Below, in pieces: positions 10,005 to 20,099 of a DNA stretch of 28,483 nucleotides. Position 1 is the stretch's first letter, and each line of letters opens with the position of its first letter. The notes below the pieces were generated by a model, which did no database searches, was not told the DNA's origin, and saw only the letters and a program-made list of their open reading frames with translations. Source of the DNA: Chara braunii (taxonomy: Eukaryota > Streptophyta > Charophyceae > Charales > Characeae); NCBI GenBank assembly GCA_003427395.1, contig BFEA01000086.1, positions 1,409,981-1,438,463 of the forward strand, in the 5' to 3' direction. Made by a program: the position numbers and the translations under genes.

Positions 10005-10050
10005 GATTATTTGGTTGATTGATTGATTGTTTGTGTGTGTATGTGTGTGT
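9932..10050. repeat. (ATTG)n then (GT)n microsatellites
   Basis: About 18 ATTG units run to 10003, are interrupted by TGATTATTTGG, resume at 10012-10028 and pass into a TGTG-rich tract and a G run. A similar order of simple repeats occurs at 17280-17460. Confidence 0.95.
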
Positions 10051-10084
10051 GCGCAAGGGGGGGGAGAGGTTGGGAGACCCTTGG

Positions 10085-10605
10085 CATAACGAAATGAAGA
10101 GTGGGATACATGTCATCCTCCTGCTCCATCTCACGGTCTTCCTCCTCCATCTTGTCCACCTCCCCCTCGTCATCTTCCTCCTGCTTGGATGTTACACCCC
10201 GTTGTCGTTTGCATCCGCCATCTCCTCCACATCCACGTTGTCTTCTTCCTCCTCCTCCTCCCCGATGTTGTCTTTCTGCACCATCTCATTTAGCTCCCCG
10301 TCGCTGTGTCCCTCCTCTTCATTATTGTTCTCCTCCCCATCACTGTGTCCCTACACCATATTCTCCTTCACCACCACATCGTCATCTTCCTCCCTCTTTT
10401 TTTCCCCCGCCACGTGGCATTACGAAACGAAGACGTGTAATCCTCTTGCTCCTCCTGTCGTTTCCCTCCACCGTCTTCTCCACCTCCCCGTTCTCGTATT
10501 CCTCCGCCGTCTTCTCTGTCTCCATGTTGTCTTCCTTGGAGTTCCTCCTCCTCCTCCCCCCCATTGTTGTCTTCCTCCGCCATCTCCTTTTGCTCCTTGT
10601 TTCTA
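10085..10605. repeat. Pyrimidine-rich low-complexity block (CTCC/CTTC)
   Basis: Over 500 bp of CTCC, TCTTC and CATC words. The minus strand could encode an acidic Glu/Asp-rich polypeptide in patches (MEEEDREMEQEDD), but the frame breaks repeatedly. A perfect G-box palindrome, GCCACGTGGC, lies at 10409-10418 inside a CCACGTGGCATTACGAAACG module. Related modules are at 10084-10098 and 17479-17493. Possibly a repeat-expanded or dead acidic protein gene; I cannot identify it. Confidence 0.6.
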
Positions 10606-10611
10606 AATTGC

Positions 10612-10690
10612 GTATAATAACATATTATACTGGTATATAATATATATTACTAATATGTATTATATACCATATACTGTATAATATAATTAT
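10612..10690. repeat. AT-rich palindrome
   Basis: GGTATATAATATATATTA pairs with TATGTATTATATACC across a 4-base loop (10632-10667), inside a longer AT-only region that could extrude a cruciform. Confidence 0.75.
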
Positions 10691-10974
10691 AAAAAATATA
10701 AATAATAAATAAATAAAAAATGTGTATGTGTATGCAGATGTTTCCCCCCGTACATGTACGTACCACGTACGCGTACCTGGTGCTCCTCAAGTCTTGTTTA
10801 TATCTAGAACTTTTTTTTTTTTTTTTTTTAACTAATTTTTAAGAGGAAAAAACTCTATTTTTCGCAGGGTCGGATTTCCCATATCCAAAATTAATCCAGA
10901 AATTTCATCCGGGCTCAAAAATCCAGATAAAATGGGTATGCCGGATATCCGATTTTTCTACCTAGTTTTTTTCC

Positions 10975-11253
10975 AGCACATTTTGACCCCTTGGGGGTGA
11001 CGAAGTGCTCGCAACATTTTCTCATTTTACTTAGTCATTTTCATTGATGGCACACTTCGACCCTATGAGGGTAACGAAATACAGCCGCATTTTTTAAGAA
11101 TCCGAAACTTAGTTTTCTCTTCACTCTCCTCCGCCTCCGTATTTTTATTCATTTATTTTCTCAAAATTTTGATTTGCGGTTAGTGTAATTCCCTTGGTGT
11201 TTCCTTTTCTCTTGGCACATTTTGACCCCAGGAGCGGTGAGGAAATGGTGCCG
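10975..11253 (+). repeat. Three copies of a GCACATTTTGACCCC..GGGGT motif
   Basis: Copies start at 10975 (CACATTTTGACCCCTTGGGG), 11049 (CACACTTCGACCCTATGAGG) and 11214 (CACATTTTGACCCCAGGAGC), each followed by GTRACGAAATR-like sequence. A fourth lies inverted at 19981-20020. The core is a short hairpin, GACCCC/GGGGTNAC. No coding reading. Confidence 0.7.
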
Positions 11254-11540
11254 AAAATTTAAAAAATATAGATATTTCATCTCTTCCTCACTCATTGCTT
11301 ATATCTTTACTTATTTATTTTATTTTATTCTTATCTTTAAAATGCCTTATTTATTTATTTTTCGTCTCCCCCTCCCTCTATGGTTGTTACTCTTTCACCT
11401 TGATGAGCTTATCGCTACTCCACCCTAATTCCCCCTTCAAAACCGGTTAGTTTTTTTTAGGGTTTTTTTAGGGATTAGGATTCTCCTAACCCCCTTCTCT
11501 CCAGGCTCCTCCCATCGGGCACCCCGGTCCCGAACGGATC
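11254..11540. other. AT-rich lead-in to the retrotransposon
   Basis: No LTR or primer-binding site could be recognised here. GTTTTTTTTAGGGTTTTTTTAGGGATTAGG at 11451-11480 is simple T/TAGGG-like sequence, not a telomeric array. Confidence 0.4.
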
Positions 11541-11560
11541 TTCTCCCCTCGACCGACTTC

Positions 11561-11980
11561 GTGCCACCCTCTCACGCACGACTTGCTGGTCATGAAACGC
11601 ACCGACTCACGATTACCCACTCCGCTCCTACGGTGCCCTCCCTCTTACCGGTGGACCCCTTTCCCCATACACCAACCCATCTTTTTCCCCAACTTTTTTT
11701 TTCACCTCCCACCATGTTAAGCCCCCTTCCTCCACGGCACACGAACGGGAGTATGTCCGACGAAATTGTTTATGCGCCACCCACCTCTCAGACGTCCATG
11801 CTGTCAGTGGTCTGCGGTCAGGCCTCATTCTCATCTACCCATCCCAGTGTTGCTTCCCAGCTTTCTGCACTAGTCGCAGCATTACAACCCAACGCTCCAC
11901 CCCCTCTGCCTACCTCCTCACTCCCACCTCGGGGCACCATTCAGTTTGTGACTCCTCCTCTCGCTAGGTACCCTTCCTGA
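11561..11980 (+). pseudogene. Pro/Ser-rich ORF, probable gag N-terminal part
   Basis: A 139-codon frame rich in Pro, Ser and Thr (SLLPVDPFPHTPTHLFPQ, then SQLSALVAALQPNAPPPLP), upstream of and in a different frame from the gag core. Position and composition fit the disordered N-terminal region of a gypsy Gag. No domain is recognisable on its own. Frames between 11981 and 12455 continue this character (TLSPIQAEILTL) but are interrupted by stops. Confidence 0.45.
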
Positions 11981-12455
11981 CTCCTGCACCTCCGACCCTA
12001 CTCACCCAGCGAGTGGCTACCTTGTAGGCCACCCTTTCCCCGATCCAGGCGGAGATACTCACCCTGCAATAACCTCACCAGGCTCACCCTTCCTCTTCCT
12101 TCACTGCCCCTTCCACTTCGGTCTCACAGGGTCACGTCTCTCGACCTGCTCTTTTCCCTGTACCTTTCTACCTTGTCACTCTGTCACTGATGCCTGCAGC
12201 CGTTGCCTCCACCTATGTTGGACCTTTCGCTTGCAGCCCTGGCCTACAACCCACCCTCACTTCCACCCCTGCACAGACCTCGACATTTGCCATCGTAGTC
12301 TAGGGATCGCACCCTCTCTCCCCTCGCCTTTAGCACAATGGTCCCCCACTTGTGCGTCTGTCGTACATACCGAACTATGATGACACACTTCATGTATCGC
12401 ATTGGTTGCAGACAACCACGCGCACACTAACGCTGGCCAACACTGATCAGCAGTT

Positions 12456-13103
12456 GTGGTGCCCTATGCGGCTATGCTCACAACTAAATTTCGAGGTGGC
12501 CCTTTCACTACGCAGGAGAGCTATTATACCCACCGTGTCTGCACGGGTGAGACTCCCACTTTCGCGGACTTCACCGCCTTTCTTGAAGACCACTATGGCA
12601 TCCGACATAATGTGACCGACGTCTTAGATTGGGTCACCCAGACCCGATGGCCCGGGTCCTCCGCACCGACATACCTGGAGCGTCACATCCGGGTATTTCA
12701 GGATGCCCGCCTTACTTACGTTGAGACGTTCTTGTCAAAGGTTACTCTTAGTCTCTTACCAACCGTTTTTTTGTTAATCTCCCGATGGATTACCGCATTG
12801 AGCTCTGACGATAGACCTTCGCATCCGAGGAGAGGATGCAAAGTGCTTTCTTCGACGCCCCGTCCGCTTTGCGGCCCGCTGCCACCACCCAGTCACGCGG
12901 CACCACTTGAGGTCGTTCCCCTTCCACACACTGTTTTCGCCGCCGAGCTCATCCTGGAGCGTCATTCTCTCAACACTACAGTTCCCTCAAGTACGTCGAC
13001 GACACTTCGACAGAGTTCAACCCCAAGCTTGGGGACGCCCCCAAGGACCTCGAGCTTCGGGATGTCACCCAGTACCACTTGGATGATGAGGCTGTGTCCA
13101 TAG
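12456..13103 (+). pseudogene. Ty3/gypsy gag core (capsid-like), decayed
   Basis: The frame encodes FRGGPFTTQESYYTHRVCTG, TFADFTAFLEDHYGIRHNV, then LDWVTQTRWPGSSAPTYLER and HIRVFQDARLTYVETFLSKV. The alternating helices with conserved aromatic residues and the YLER..FQ pattern fit the retrotransposon Gag (capsid) domain. After about codon 115 the frame becomes Pro/Ser/Arg-rich and probably drifts out of frame. No CCHC zinc knuckle was seen. The product would assemble the virus-like particle in an active element. Confidence 0.6.
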
Positions 13104-13651
13104 CCGCCTGCTTGTGGATGATCATCTTCGCCATGGGCCGTGCTTATAGTAGGTCTGCACAAGCCGGTGCCCGCAGATTCGTTGTCCCTCCCCGCGGTGC
13201 TCATACCATACCGCCCTCGATCGTTATTATGCTCATATTTATAGTTAGCGTCGATTGTAGTTGAACTTCCCCCCTTGGCCCCTCCTGGCCCACGCCTTCC
13301 AACCAAGCATGGCGGCTTCCCAACAAGTGGCAACCACTAAGTCGAGGTTCGCCTCTTTTGCTCCCACACTAGAGGATTCTGATGACACGAGAGACAAAGT
13401 CTCGTCTGCCGTTCGGCTATCAAGGTACTATCTGCCCGCAGACCGCCGCATCTAGTCCTTCTCCTTCGAGATTTCCGACGCGTCGCGCTATTCGCAATGA
13501 TGTAGTGTCACCTCTCCTCGATTTGAGCATTCTCAGGATCATCAGGAATGACTCAGGAGACACTTTAACATTCTGCATTGTCTTCCCGCTTTACTTTCAG
13601 ACCCTGATCCCACCCATCCTATCATTCTCATTCACCTTGGAACATCTATGA
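13104..13651 (+). other. Gag-protease spacer, frame lost
   Basis: Lies inside the retroelement. Only short frames are open and none carries a recognisable motif. A Ser/Ala-rich frame at 13261-13455 may be Gag tail or linker. Confidence 0.4.
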
Positions 13652-13921
13652 GGGTGTATCACGCCTTATGAGACTCCGACTCGTGTGGTTGAAGAACATC
13701 GTTTGGCTCCCTTCGGATACTGCTCTTCCGGATCCGTTACCCTCAGAGATAACAAGATGCAACATTTCTTTGATCAAACGGTCCCTGACCTCCACTTCTC
13801 CCTTACCCTCTATCTGCCGGATAGTACCCAGTCGTCTCGCCGCTACCACTCCTCCGCATACTTCGATGTGTTGGAGACTGGGTACGACTTTAGCCTTACT
13901 ACCTTAGCACTACGACTTTAA
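13652..13921 (+). pseudogene. Retropepsin-like aspartic protease remnant
   Basis: After a TGA at 13649-13651 the frame runs GCITPYETPTRVVEEHRLAP, then QTVPDLHFSLTLYLPDS and YFDVLETGYDFSL. This matches the second half of gypsy proteases, where VPDLxFxL and FxVLExxYDxILG precede the C-terminal strand. The ILG is degraded to SLT. The catalytic DSG/DTG triad expected about 40 residues before VVEE was not found, because the upstream frame is broken. The assignment rests on the VLE.YD motif and its position between gag and RT. Confidence 0.55.
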
Positions 13922-14510
13922 GCTTACTACCTGAGCGCTCCCTCGTCTCGCAAGTTTCGAGGCACAGAGCCTGAATGGGTAAACAAGACACTCATTCTCA
14001 AAACGAAGTGTGGTCAGACCTATCGAGTCCTCTTCATTGACACCACGAGCGACGCCCCTCCTGATATACCTCCCCAGGACCCTCGTCCTTTCGGGTCCCA
14101 CCTGGATATTGCCTTGACCACTCCCCGCAAATTTGCTCACTTCCTATATTAAGAGGACGTCACCCTCTACTCATCCCTTTGGAGCCCGACCAGCCTGACC
14201 CTTCCTTTATTTTTGCAGCAATCATTTTTACATCCGCCCATCAAAGTATAGATACCACTTCGACTTCCCAAGTCTCTCTGCCGTCCACTGACAAGTCCAC
14301 ACATATGTCTCATTGTGACGCAAACGTTGAGGAACTCACGTGGTTCACAACCGACTTAGGGTCCGCGGTTTGTGACATGATTCGAAAGTATCACGACATG
14401 TTCCCCCCATATTTATTACACAACGGGATCTCACCAATGCACGATGTTGAATATTTTATCCAGTTCGTGCCTAACTATAGTATCCACCATCAGACACCTA
14501 CCAACTGTCG
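13922..14510 (+). pseudogene. Protease-RT connector of the gypsy element
   Basis: The frame at 14179-14523 encodes MIRKYHDMFPPYL, then SPMHDVEYFIQFVPNYSIHH. This is equivalent to the conserved F-P-x-L ... D-h-E-h-x-I-x-L-x-P lead-in of gypsy RT. It shifts into the RT frame at about 14508. The segment at 13930-14150 encodes SSRKFRGTEPEWVNKTLIL and other linker-like sequence, with a stop at 14150-14152. Confidence 0.6.
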
Positions 14511-14972
14511 ATGCTGGAGGTGATGGAACTCGAGCGTCAGTTAGGGGAACTCCTTCGACTAGGTTTTATTAAACTCAGTAACTCCCGCTGGGGTGCACCC
14601 GTCCTCTTTGTTCAGAAACCGGTTGGAACTCTCCGCCTCTACATCAATTATTGTGACTTTAATCGGCACACAGTTAAAAAAAATTATCCCATGTCTCGTG
14701 CGGATGAGTTGTTTGACCGTCTGGTAGACAATCGCTTCTTTAGAAAGATTGATCTTCGCATCGGTTACCACCCGATCTACATTACCGCAAAGGACCAACT
14801 GAAAACCACCTTTAGATCACGCTTCAACCACTATGAGTTCACAGTGATGCCATTTGGCCTTACCAACACACCCGTCACCTTTCAGACAGTGATGAACGAT
14901 ATCTTCAGGGACATCCTTGAAGAGTATGTTCTCGTATACATGGACAAAATTTTGGTCTACAGTCGTACTTAA
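14511..14972 (+). pseudogene. Ty3/gypsy reverse transcriptase domain, active site altered
   Basis: A single open frame of 153 codons carries RT signatures in order: LERQLGELLRLGFIKLSNS, WGAPVLFVQKPVGTLRLYI, INYCDFNRHTVKKNYPM, RKIDLRIGYHPI (first catalytic Asp in KIDL kept), SRFNHYEFTVMPFGLTN and VLVYMDKILVYSRT. The catalytic Y-x-D-D box reads YMDK, so the second Asp is lost. SGYH reads IGYH and NAPATF reads NTPVTF. The frame ends at a TAA (14970-14972), where functional copies continue through REEHL-type sequence. In an active element RT copies the RNA genome into cDNA in the particle. This copy cannot be functional. Confidence 0.92.
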
Positions 14973-15620
14973 GAAGACCATTTGAGACACCCTTCAACGC
15001 TTACACAAGAATAACTTCTACGCCAAACTCTATAAGTGTCACCTTGCCCAACGCAAGGTGAACTTTCTATGACACCATGTGTCTGACTAGAATCTTCACA
15101 TGGACGATGCGAAGATCACTGCGATTGCAGACTGACCCGTCTCCACATCTGTCAAGCAGCCTCGCAGTTTCCTCGGACTTACGAATTACTACAGTAACTT
15201 CATCCAAGGATACATCAACTACTCTTATATCCTTACCTACACCCTCCTTCGGATGAACCTGTCATGGTTTTAAACACCCCTCTGCAAAAATGTTTTTCGC
15301 ACTCTTAAGAAGGCGGAAACTTGTGCGCCGTTTTTTAGTCTCCTTGATTTCAACTGTCCCTTTAAAGTCACCACCGACGCTTTAGATTTTGTAGTAGGAG
15401 TTGTACTTTCTCACATATTTCTCACTCCACCTTATTCCCCTTACCCCTATGTTCCCTACTTCCCACCCCCTTCCGCAGACACAGGTTATCGACTAACGTC
15501 TATCCTTCAACTGCTTGCCTCTACTGACAGTCCTCCCGTCAACCATCGTGGAGGATGAGACTGTCGAAGCTCGTGTTGGGGATTGTCTGACCGCTTTCCA
15601 GTCTTGCCAGCTACTGCTTG
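14973..15620 (+). pseudogene. RT thumb/connection and RNase H remnant
   Basis: Frames shift several times. NNFYAKLYKCHLAQRKVNFL continues the RT thumb. MDDAKITAIAD with TGA for the expected Trp follows, then VKQPRSFLGLTNYYSNFIQG. From about 15298, RTLKKAETCAPFFSLLDFN and PFKVTTDALDFVVGVVLSHI mark the start of RNase H, with the first catalytic Asp (TTDA) kept. Downstream the RNase H frame is lost. Confidence 0.78.
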
Positions 15621-15960
15621 TGGCGCGACTTATCTGAGTTCAGTTTCACCACTTAGCCTATCAAGGAACTTGGGTGAAACGAACCGCATTGATGATGCCT
15701 TGTTCCGACGTCTTCATCACAATTAGAGACCCATCCATCTTTATGTCATCTCGGTCACCACCATTGACCAGCCTGTGGTCGATGCATATCGCACTCGGTA
15801 ACGCCACTGCTCAACGATATTGACGCGAGACTGTGGCGTGGAAAAATCGTTTCCTCATACTTTTTCAATAAGAATTATCTCGTGTACCGGCAAGGTAAGT
15901 CTAGTCAACTAGAACCATGTATATGCCTTACCTACATTGTACAGCTCCGTGTCGAGGCTG
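15621..15960 (+). other. RNase H-integrase junction, coding lost
   Basis: Inside the element, but no frame can be read with confidence. A short minus-strand frame at 15909-16118 is a shadow. Confidence 0.4.
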
Positions 15961-17057
15961 TAGGAGAGTTCCATGTCGAGGTAGTTGCCAATCATATGAC
16001 TCTCTATAAGACGTTGGTTTGTGTTTGCCTCATGTACGTCTGGGCCTAGAGAAAGGAATTGCTCAGGGGCTACGTCGAGGAGTGTTCTAGCTGTTAGGAG
16101 GTAAATTATGCAAACCACATTCCATATGGGTTACTCCGGGCTCTACCCATACCCGAGGGTCGTTGGCAGTCCATCTCGATGAATTTTCTTGGTCCCCTCC
16201 CCCCTTCCACCGAATGCGGTCATGATGCTATCCTAGTTGTCATCGATCGCTTCACGAAGCATACAGTCGTGCGCGTTTTGTCCCTCGTCGCTATCACATT
16301 ACAACTCGTGAAATCGCTGACATTGTCTTCAAGTGAGTTGTGCGAGATCATGATTTACCTCAAGGCATCATCTCCAATGGTTACCATGATTCAATTTTAC
16401 CAGCACGTTCTTTCGATGCTTACACGAGATGCACAAATCCGAGCTCCGTTTCTCGTCGTCTTACCACCCTCGGGTGGATGGTCAGACTAAGGTCATCAAT
16501 AAAACCCTCGGTAATATCATTCAAAAGTTTATTAGGGATAACCCGCAGTGGGTGTTGCACTTAGCCCATGCACAAATCGCATACAACCATGTCGTTTCGC
16601 GTGCCACGGGAAGGTCGCCATTCTATTGCGTCCTCGGTCACCAACCTCGCTTACCCACATTTTTTAGCGGTCGCCGTGGTTGCGTCTAAACATCTGTTGT
16701 CTTGCGCTTGACGCGTGGATCGCACACATGGTGGCGATTATGAAGCGCACACACGAGTGTCTAGCCGTGACCCAGACTGGTATGGCTACACGAGCGAACC
16801 GATCGCGAATGGATCATTCAATCAAAGTTGGTGACGATGTGCTCGTAGACACACACCACTTGCATCTCGAAGCGGATACGCTTCACAAGTTCAGACACCG
16901 CTTCTTCAGTCCATCGCGCATGCTTCAGGGCATCAACTTTGGTACTGTCAGTAGCCCGGCTAGCTTCCATGTGAAGCTACCTGATTATCTTCGAAACACT
17001 CGTGTCCATAATGTTTATCATGTCTCTTTGCTGCCTATGAGTCCCCCCCGACAGTGA
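15961..17057 (+). pseudogene. Ty3/gypsy integrase, catalytic triad destroyed
   Basis: One frame reads through TAG at 16047 and 16095. It gives YVEECSSC (zinc-binding CxxC), [19 protein letters not shown], then NFLGPLPPS and [15 protein letters not shown], the integrase core. The first catalytic Asp (MDFxGPLP in relatives) is Asn. After frameshifts near 16280-16430, [20 protein letters not shown] follows, where the catalytic Glu of DGQTE is Lys. The second catalytic Asp region is scrambled ([11 protein letters not shown]). The end of the core, LAHAQIAYNHVVSRATGRSP, and a further shift at about 16680 lead to the C-terminal domain, VGDDVLVDTHHLHLEAD and VHNVYHVSLLPMS. No chromodomain follows before the stop at 17055. 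Integrase would insert cDNA into the host genome; this one is dead. Confidence 0.9.
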
Positions 17058-17128
17058 TCGCCGCGATCACGACCACGGCTTGCAGTCATGGCTGCAACCT
17101 CACGATCATGACCGCGGCCTCGTAGCGG

Positions 17129-17146
17129 CTAAAAGGGAAGGGGTTT
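17129..17146 (+). other. Candidate polypurine tract of the gypsy element
   Basis: GCTAAAAGGGAAGGGGTTTG lies about 70 bp after the integrase stop, where the plus-strand primer tract and the 3' LTR boundary are expected. No matching LTR was found, so this is positional evidence only. Confidence 0.4.
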
Positions 17147-17214
17147 GGGGGTAGGGTGTGGGTTGGGGTTTTGGAACATTAATCCTAGCCCCTTGTAAAA
17201 CTAAAGTAAAGAAA

Positions 17215-17500
17215 AAACAAATGAGGGGGGGGGGTGTGGGCATACAATATTTTTCATTTTTGTTTTTTTTAAACCTTGATTGAGTGATTGATTTTGTATA
17301 TATGATTGATTGATTGATTGGTGGGGGAGCGGTTCCCCTTCCCTCGCCCGGGCACACGAACACACACACACACACACACACACGCATACACTCACACACA
17401 TAGGTTAAGAACCCATTTTTTTTTCTTACTTTTTTTTTTTTTTGATTGGTGGGGGAGGGATCTCCCAACCCCCCACCTTCGTTATGCCACGTGGAAGGGA
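17215..17500. repeat. Simple-repeat block before the gap: G run, (GATT)n, (CA)n, T runs
   Basis: Includes a G run near 17226, GATT repeats at 17278-17320, (CA)n at 17352-17402 and two T runs. TCTCCCAACCCCCCACC and TTCGTTATGCCACGTGG lie immediately before the N gap. The order resembles the 9.93-10.43 kb block. Confidence 0.85.
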
Positions 17501-18135
17501 NNNNNNNNNNNNNNNNNNNNNNNNNNNNNNNNNNNNNNNNNNNNNNNNNNNNNNNNNNNNNNNNNNNNNNNNNNNNNNNNNNNNNNNNNNNNNNNNNNNN
17601 NNNNNNNNNNNNNNNNNNNNNNNNNNNNNNNNNNNNNNNNNNNNNNNNNNNNNNNNNNNNNNNNNNNNNNNNNNNNNNNNNNNNNNNNNNNNNNNNNNNN
17701 NNNNNNNNNNNNNNNNNNNNNNNNNNNNNNNNNNNNNNNNNNNNNNNNNNNNNNNNNNNNNNNNNNNNNNNNNNNNNNNNNNNNNNNNNNNNNNNNNNNN
17801 NNNNNNNNNNNNNNNNNNNNNNNNNNNNNNNNNNNNNNNNNNNNNNNNNNNNNNNNNNNNNNNNNNNNNNNNNNNNNNNNNNNNNNNNNNNNNNNNNNNN
17901 NNNNNNNNNNNNNNNNNNNNNNNNNNNNNNNNNNNNNNNNNNNNNNNNNNNNNNNNNNNNNNNNNNNNNNNNNNNNNNNNNNNNNNNNNNNNNNNNNNNN
18001 NNNNNNNNNNNNNNNNNNNNNNNNNNNNNNNNNNNNNNNNNNNNNNNNNNNNNNNNNNNNNNNNNNNNNNNNNNNNNNNNNNNNNNNNNNNNNNNNNNNN
18101 NNNNNNNNNNNNNNNNNNNNNNNNNNNNNNNNNNN
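17501..18135. other. Assembly gap, 635 N
   Basis: All bases are N. Any reading frame running through it is meaningless. The gap lies between two low-complexity repeats, which is the likely cause. Confidence 1.
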
Positions 18136-18360
18136 GCGATGACGACCAAGATGGTGACAGGCAATCGGAGCGACGGGAGGAGGAAGAGGACGAAGATGAA
18201 CAGGATGTGGAGAAGATGCCGAAGCAAGACGACGGTCAGGAAGAGCAGACGAAGACAATGGGGCAAATTGACATGGTTAAAGACTTTCTCTTTTTCTCTC
18301 CCTCTCTCTCTCTCACCCCCCCCCCCCCACACACACACACATACATACCTAGCGATGGCG
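18136..18360 (+). other. Acidic low-complexity coding-like fragment and CT/C/CA runs
   Basis: Directly after the gap the plus strand reads DDDQDGDRQSERREEEEDED, then DVEKMPKQDDGQ, comparable in composition to the minus-strand reading of 10.1-10.6 kb. It runs into TTTCTC, (CT)n, a C run and (CA)n at about 18285-18340, so it may be the end of a repeat-associated acidic gene. Only a fragment is visible. Confidence 0.4.
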
Positions 18361-18537
18361 ATGGCGATGACAACCAAAACGACGATGATGGCGATCGGAG
18401 CCACGATTTCGAAAATCGTACTGGGATGGTATACTACCCTCCCCTCACTATCCACCACGCCTCTCTCACCCCCACCCACACCGTCGCCCGCTCCCCTACC
18501 CTTGCCGGTAAAAAACAAGCCTTAGATCCTACGTTAC

Positions 18538-18960
18538 CGAACGTACACGTATGGGGCCTTTCCGTACAAAACGTACAGGTAATATGTGTACGGGAACCTT
18601 TACGCCCCCGCACACCCCCATACGGAAAAAAAAAAAAAAAACGTCATCAAAAAAATAAAAATAAAAATAATATGTGCTCCAACATCACAAAACAAGCAAC
18701 ATTTAGCTGAGCACTATCTGTAGATTCTTATTAGAATTTGAGAAAATAATTAAAACCATTAAAAAAAAAACAGTCGTACGGACCCTAGAGTACTAGCATA
18801 CGAGAAATGAGTATGACTTGTACTCGTACGGGGGTGAGTACAAGTCGCAACGTAGATCTGCCCCGCTATGACCATGTACGGGGCCCCTGAAATCAGGTAT
18901 GCTCTTACACGTATCATGGCGTATGCGATACGTGCGCTCTACGAATAACAATACGAACAA
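18538..18960. repeat. GTAC/CGTA-rich segment with 11-bp perfect hairpin
   Basis: Many GTACG, CGTAC, CGTATG and GTATG words are scattered through about 420 bp. GACTTGTACTC (18815-18825) and GAGTACAAGTC (18836-18846) form a perfect stem with a 10-base loop. An A17 tract lies at about 18626-18642. No coding. Confidence 0.65.
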
Positions 18961-19572
18961 CTTTAGGTTATATGTCATCTTTCATATCCTAAGCAAAATG
19001 AAGATAAAAAATGAAATAAACTAATTAGACAGTATAAAGATAAAATGAACTGAGCAACGTCACTCTAAACCACTTAAATCTCTATTTATACCCCCTTTGA
19101 ACCCTTTGATGACCAATCAATATTTTTTCCAACCAAAAGCATAGTTCTGTTGCATTTAATATGTGCAATATCATATGATTTTATTTATTTATTGATATTT
19201 TTTTGCCCTTTTTTTTAATCATCCGGATTTTCGGATAATCCCACCTCTGGATAATCTGGTCAAATATTCCGACGAGCAGGGTTGCCGGTGCTCGGGATGG
19301 TCCGAACCTGAACGCCCGAACGTTCGGCACCCCCTCTCGACACGTTCGGTCATTCGGCTGAACATGGACTAAAAAAAAAAAAAAAAAAAAATCCAAAAAT
19401 TATGTAAAAAATATATGTTATGCAGAAAAATAAATTGAACAACATTTATGTCAACGCTACATCCAAGTTCTTTACTGAATTTCAAATAAAAATAAATTTC
19501 TAAAAATAAATAAAAATAATAAAAATTAAAAAAAATAAAACGAGAAAGATATTATTGAGTGGGCGAGCACGT
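18961..19572. other. AT-rich intergenic DNA
   Basis: No gene. A short patch at 19300-19360 has repeated TTCGG/CCGAA words, including CCGAACGTTCGG. An A21 tract lies near 19371-19391. Confidence 0.45.
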
Positions 19573-19826
19573 TTTTGATACCACCATCTTTGGTGACTTT
19601 TCATTTTTGCTTAGCTGTAACAAATGCCATGAAAATTTATATATGCGTATCTTACAAAATAGAGAATCTATAAATAAAGTTTGAAAAAATAATAAATTTT
19701 TTCGTGCCCTGATATAAAGGAAAAATAAAAACTGAAAGCAAGTTTGACACCACCATCTTTGCCAATTTTTCATTTTGGTTTGGCTAAATAAAATGGCTTT
19801 AAAATTAAGAGGGAGATACCTTACAT
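19573..19826 (+). repeat. Two diverged direct copies, period about 170 bp
   Basis: TTTGATACCACCATCTTTGG...TTTTCATTTTTGCTTAGCT...ATCTTACA (19574-19653) is repeated as TTTGACACCACCATCTTTGC...TTTTCATTTTGGTTTGGCT...ACCTTACA (19743-19824). The divergence indicates an old duplication. No coding. Confidence 0.75.
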
Positions 19827-19980
19827 CACAAAGAACTCACAAAAAAAACTTCAGAAAAATATTAATAATAATATTTAGATTCCAAAATAATTTTGGTCTG
19901 GCAACCTTGCCGACAAGATTGTCCGTAATACTTATAAAAAAAAAACGACGAAGTACGAGTAGCAAAAAATAAATCTTCGA

Positions 19981-20020
19981 CAACACTTTGTTACCCCCAA
20001 GGGGTCGAAATGTTTGCCGA
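19981..20020 (-). repeat. Inverted copy of the GACCCC/GGGGT motif
   Basis: The minus strand reads CATTTCGACCCCTTGGGGGT followed by AACAAAGTG, matching the three plus-strand copies at 10.97-11.25 kb. Confidence 0.7.
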
Positions 20021-20099
20021 AAGCAAGAATGGCTAAATCCTAACTAGATTTGAAGGTGCCATAAAAAAATTCGTATTTTTCAGAATAACTACAAAAACA

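Larger units (their letters stand above)
11541..17150 (+). mobile_element. Decayed Ty3/gypsy LTR retrotransposon (internal region)
   Basis: Gag, protease, reverse transcriptase, RNase H and integrase pieces occur in the Ty3/gypsy order (RT before IN) on the plus strand. Reading requires many frame changes and stop codons, so the element is dead. A purine-rich tract near 17129-17146 may be the polypurine tract. No LTR pair was found: sequence after the tract is not repeated near 11.4 kb, and the N gap begins 350 bp downstream. Segments are listed separately. Confidence 0.85.

Noticed and set aside
9925-10173. Protein with INQSINQS repeats
   Set aside because: Translation of the (ATTG)n microsatellite.
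11451-11480. Interstitial telomere (TTTAGGG) repeat
   Set aside because: Only irregular T-run plus TAGGG words, without a tandem 7-bp period.
17106-18710. Long reading frames of 258-470 codons across the gap
   Set aside because: Most of their length is N; they exist only because N codons contain no stops.
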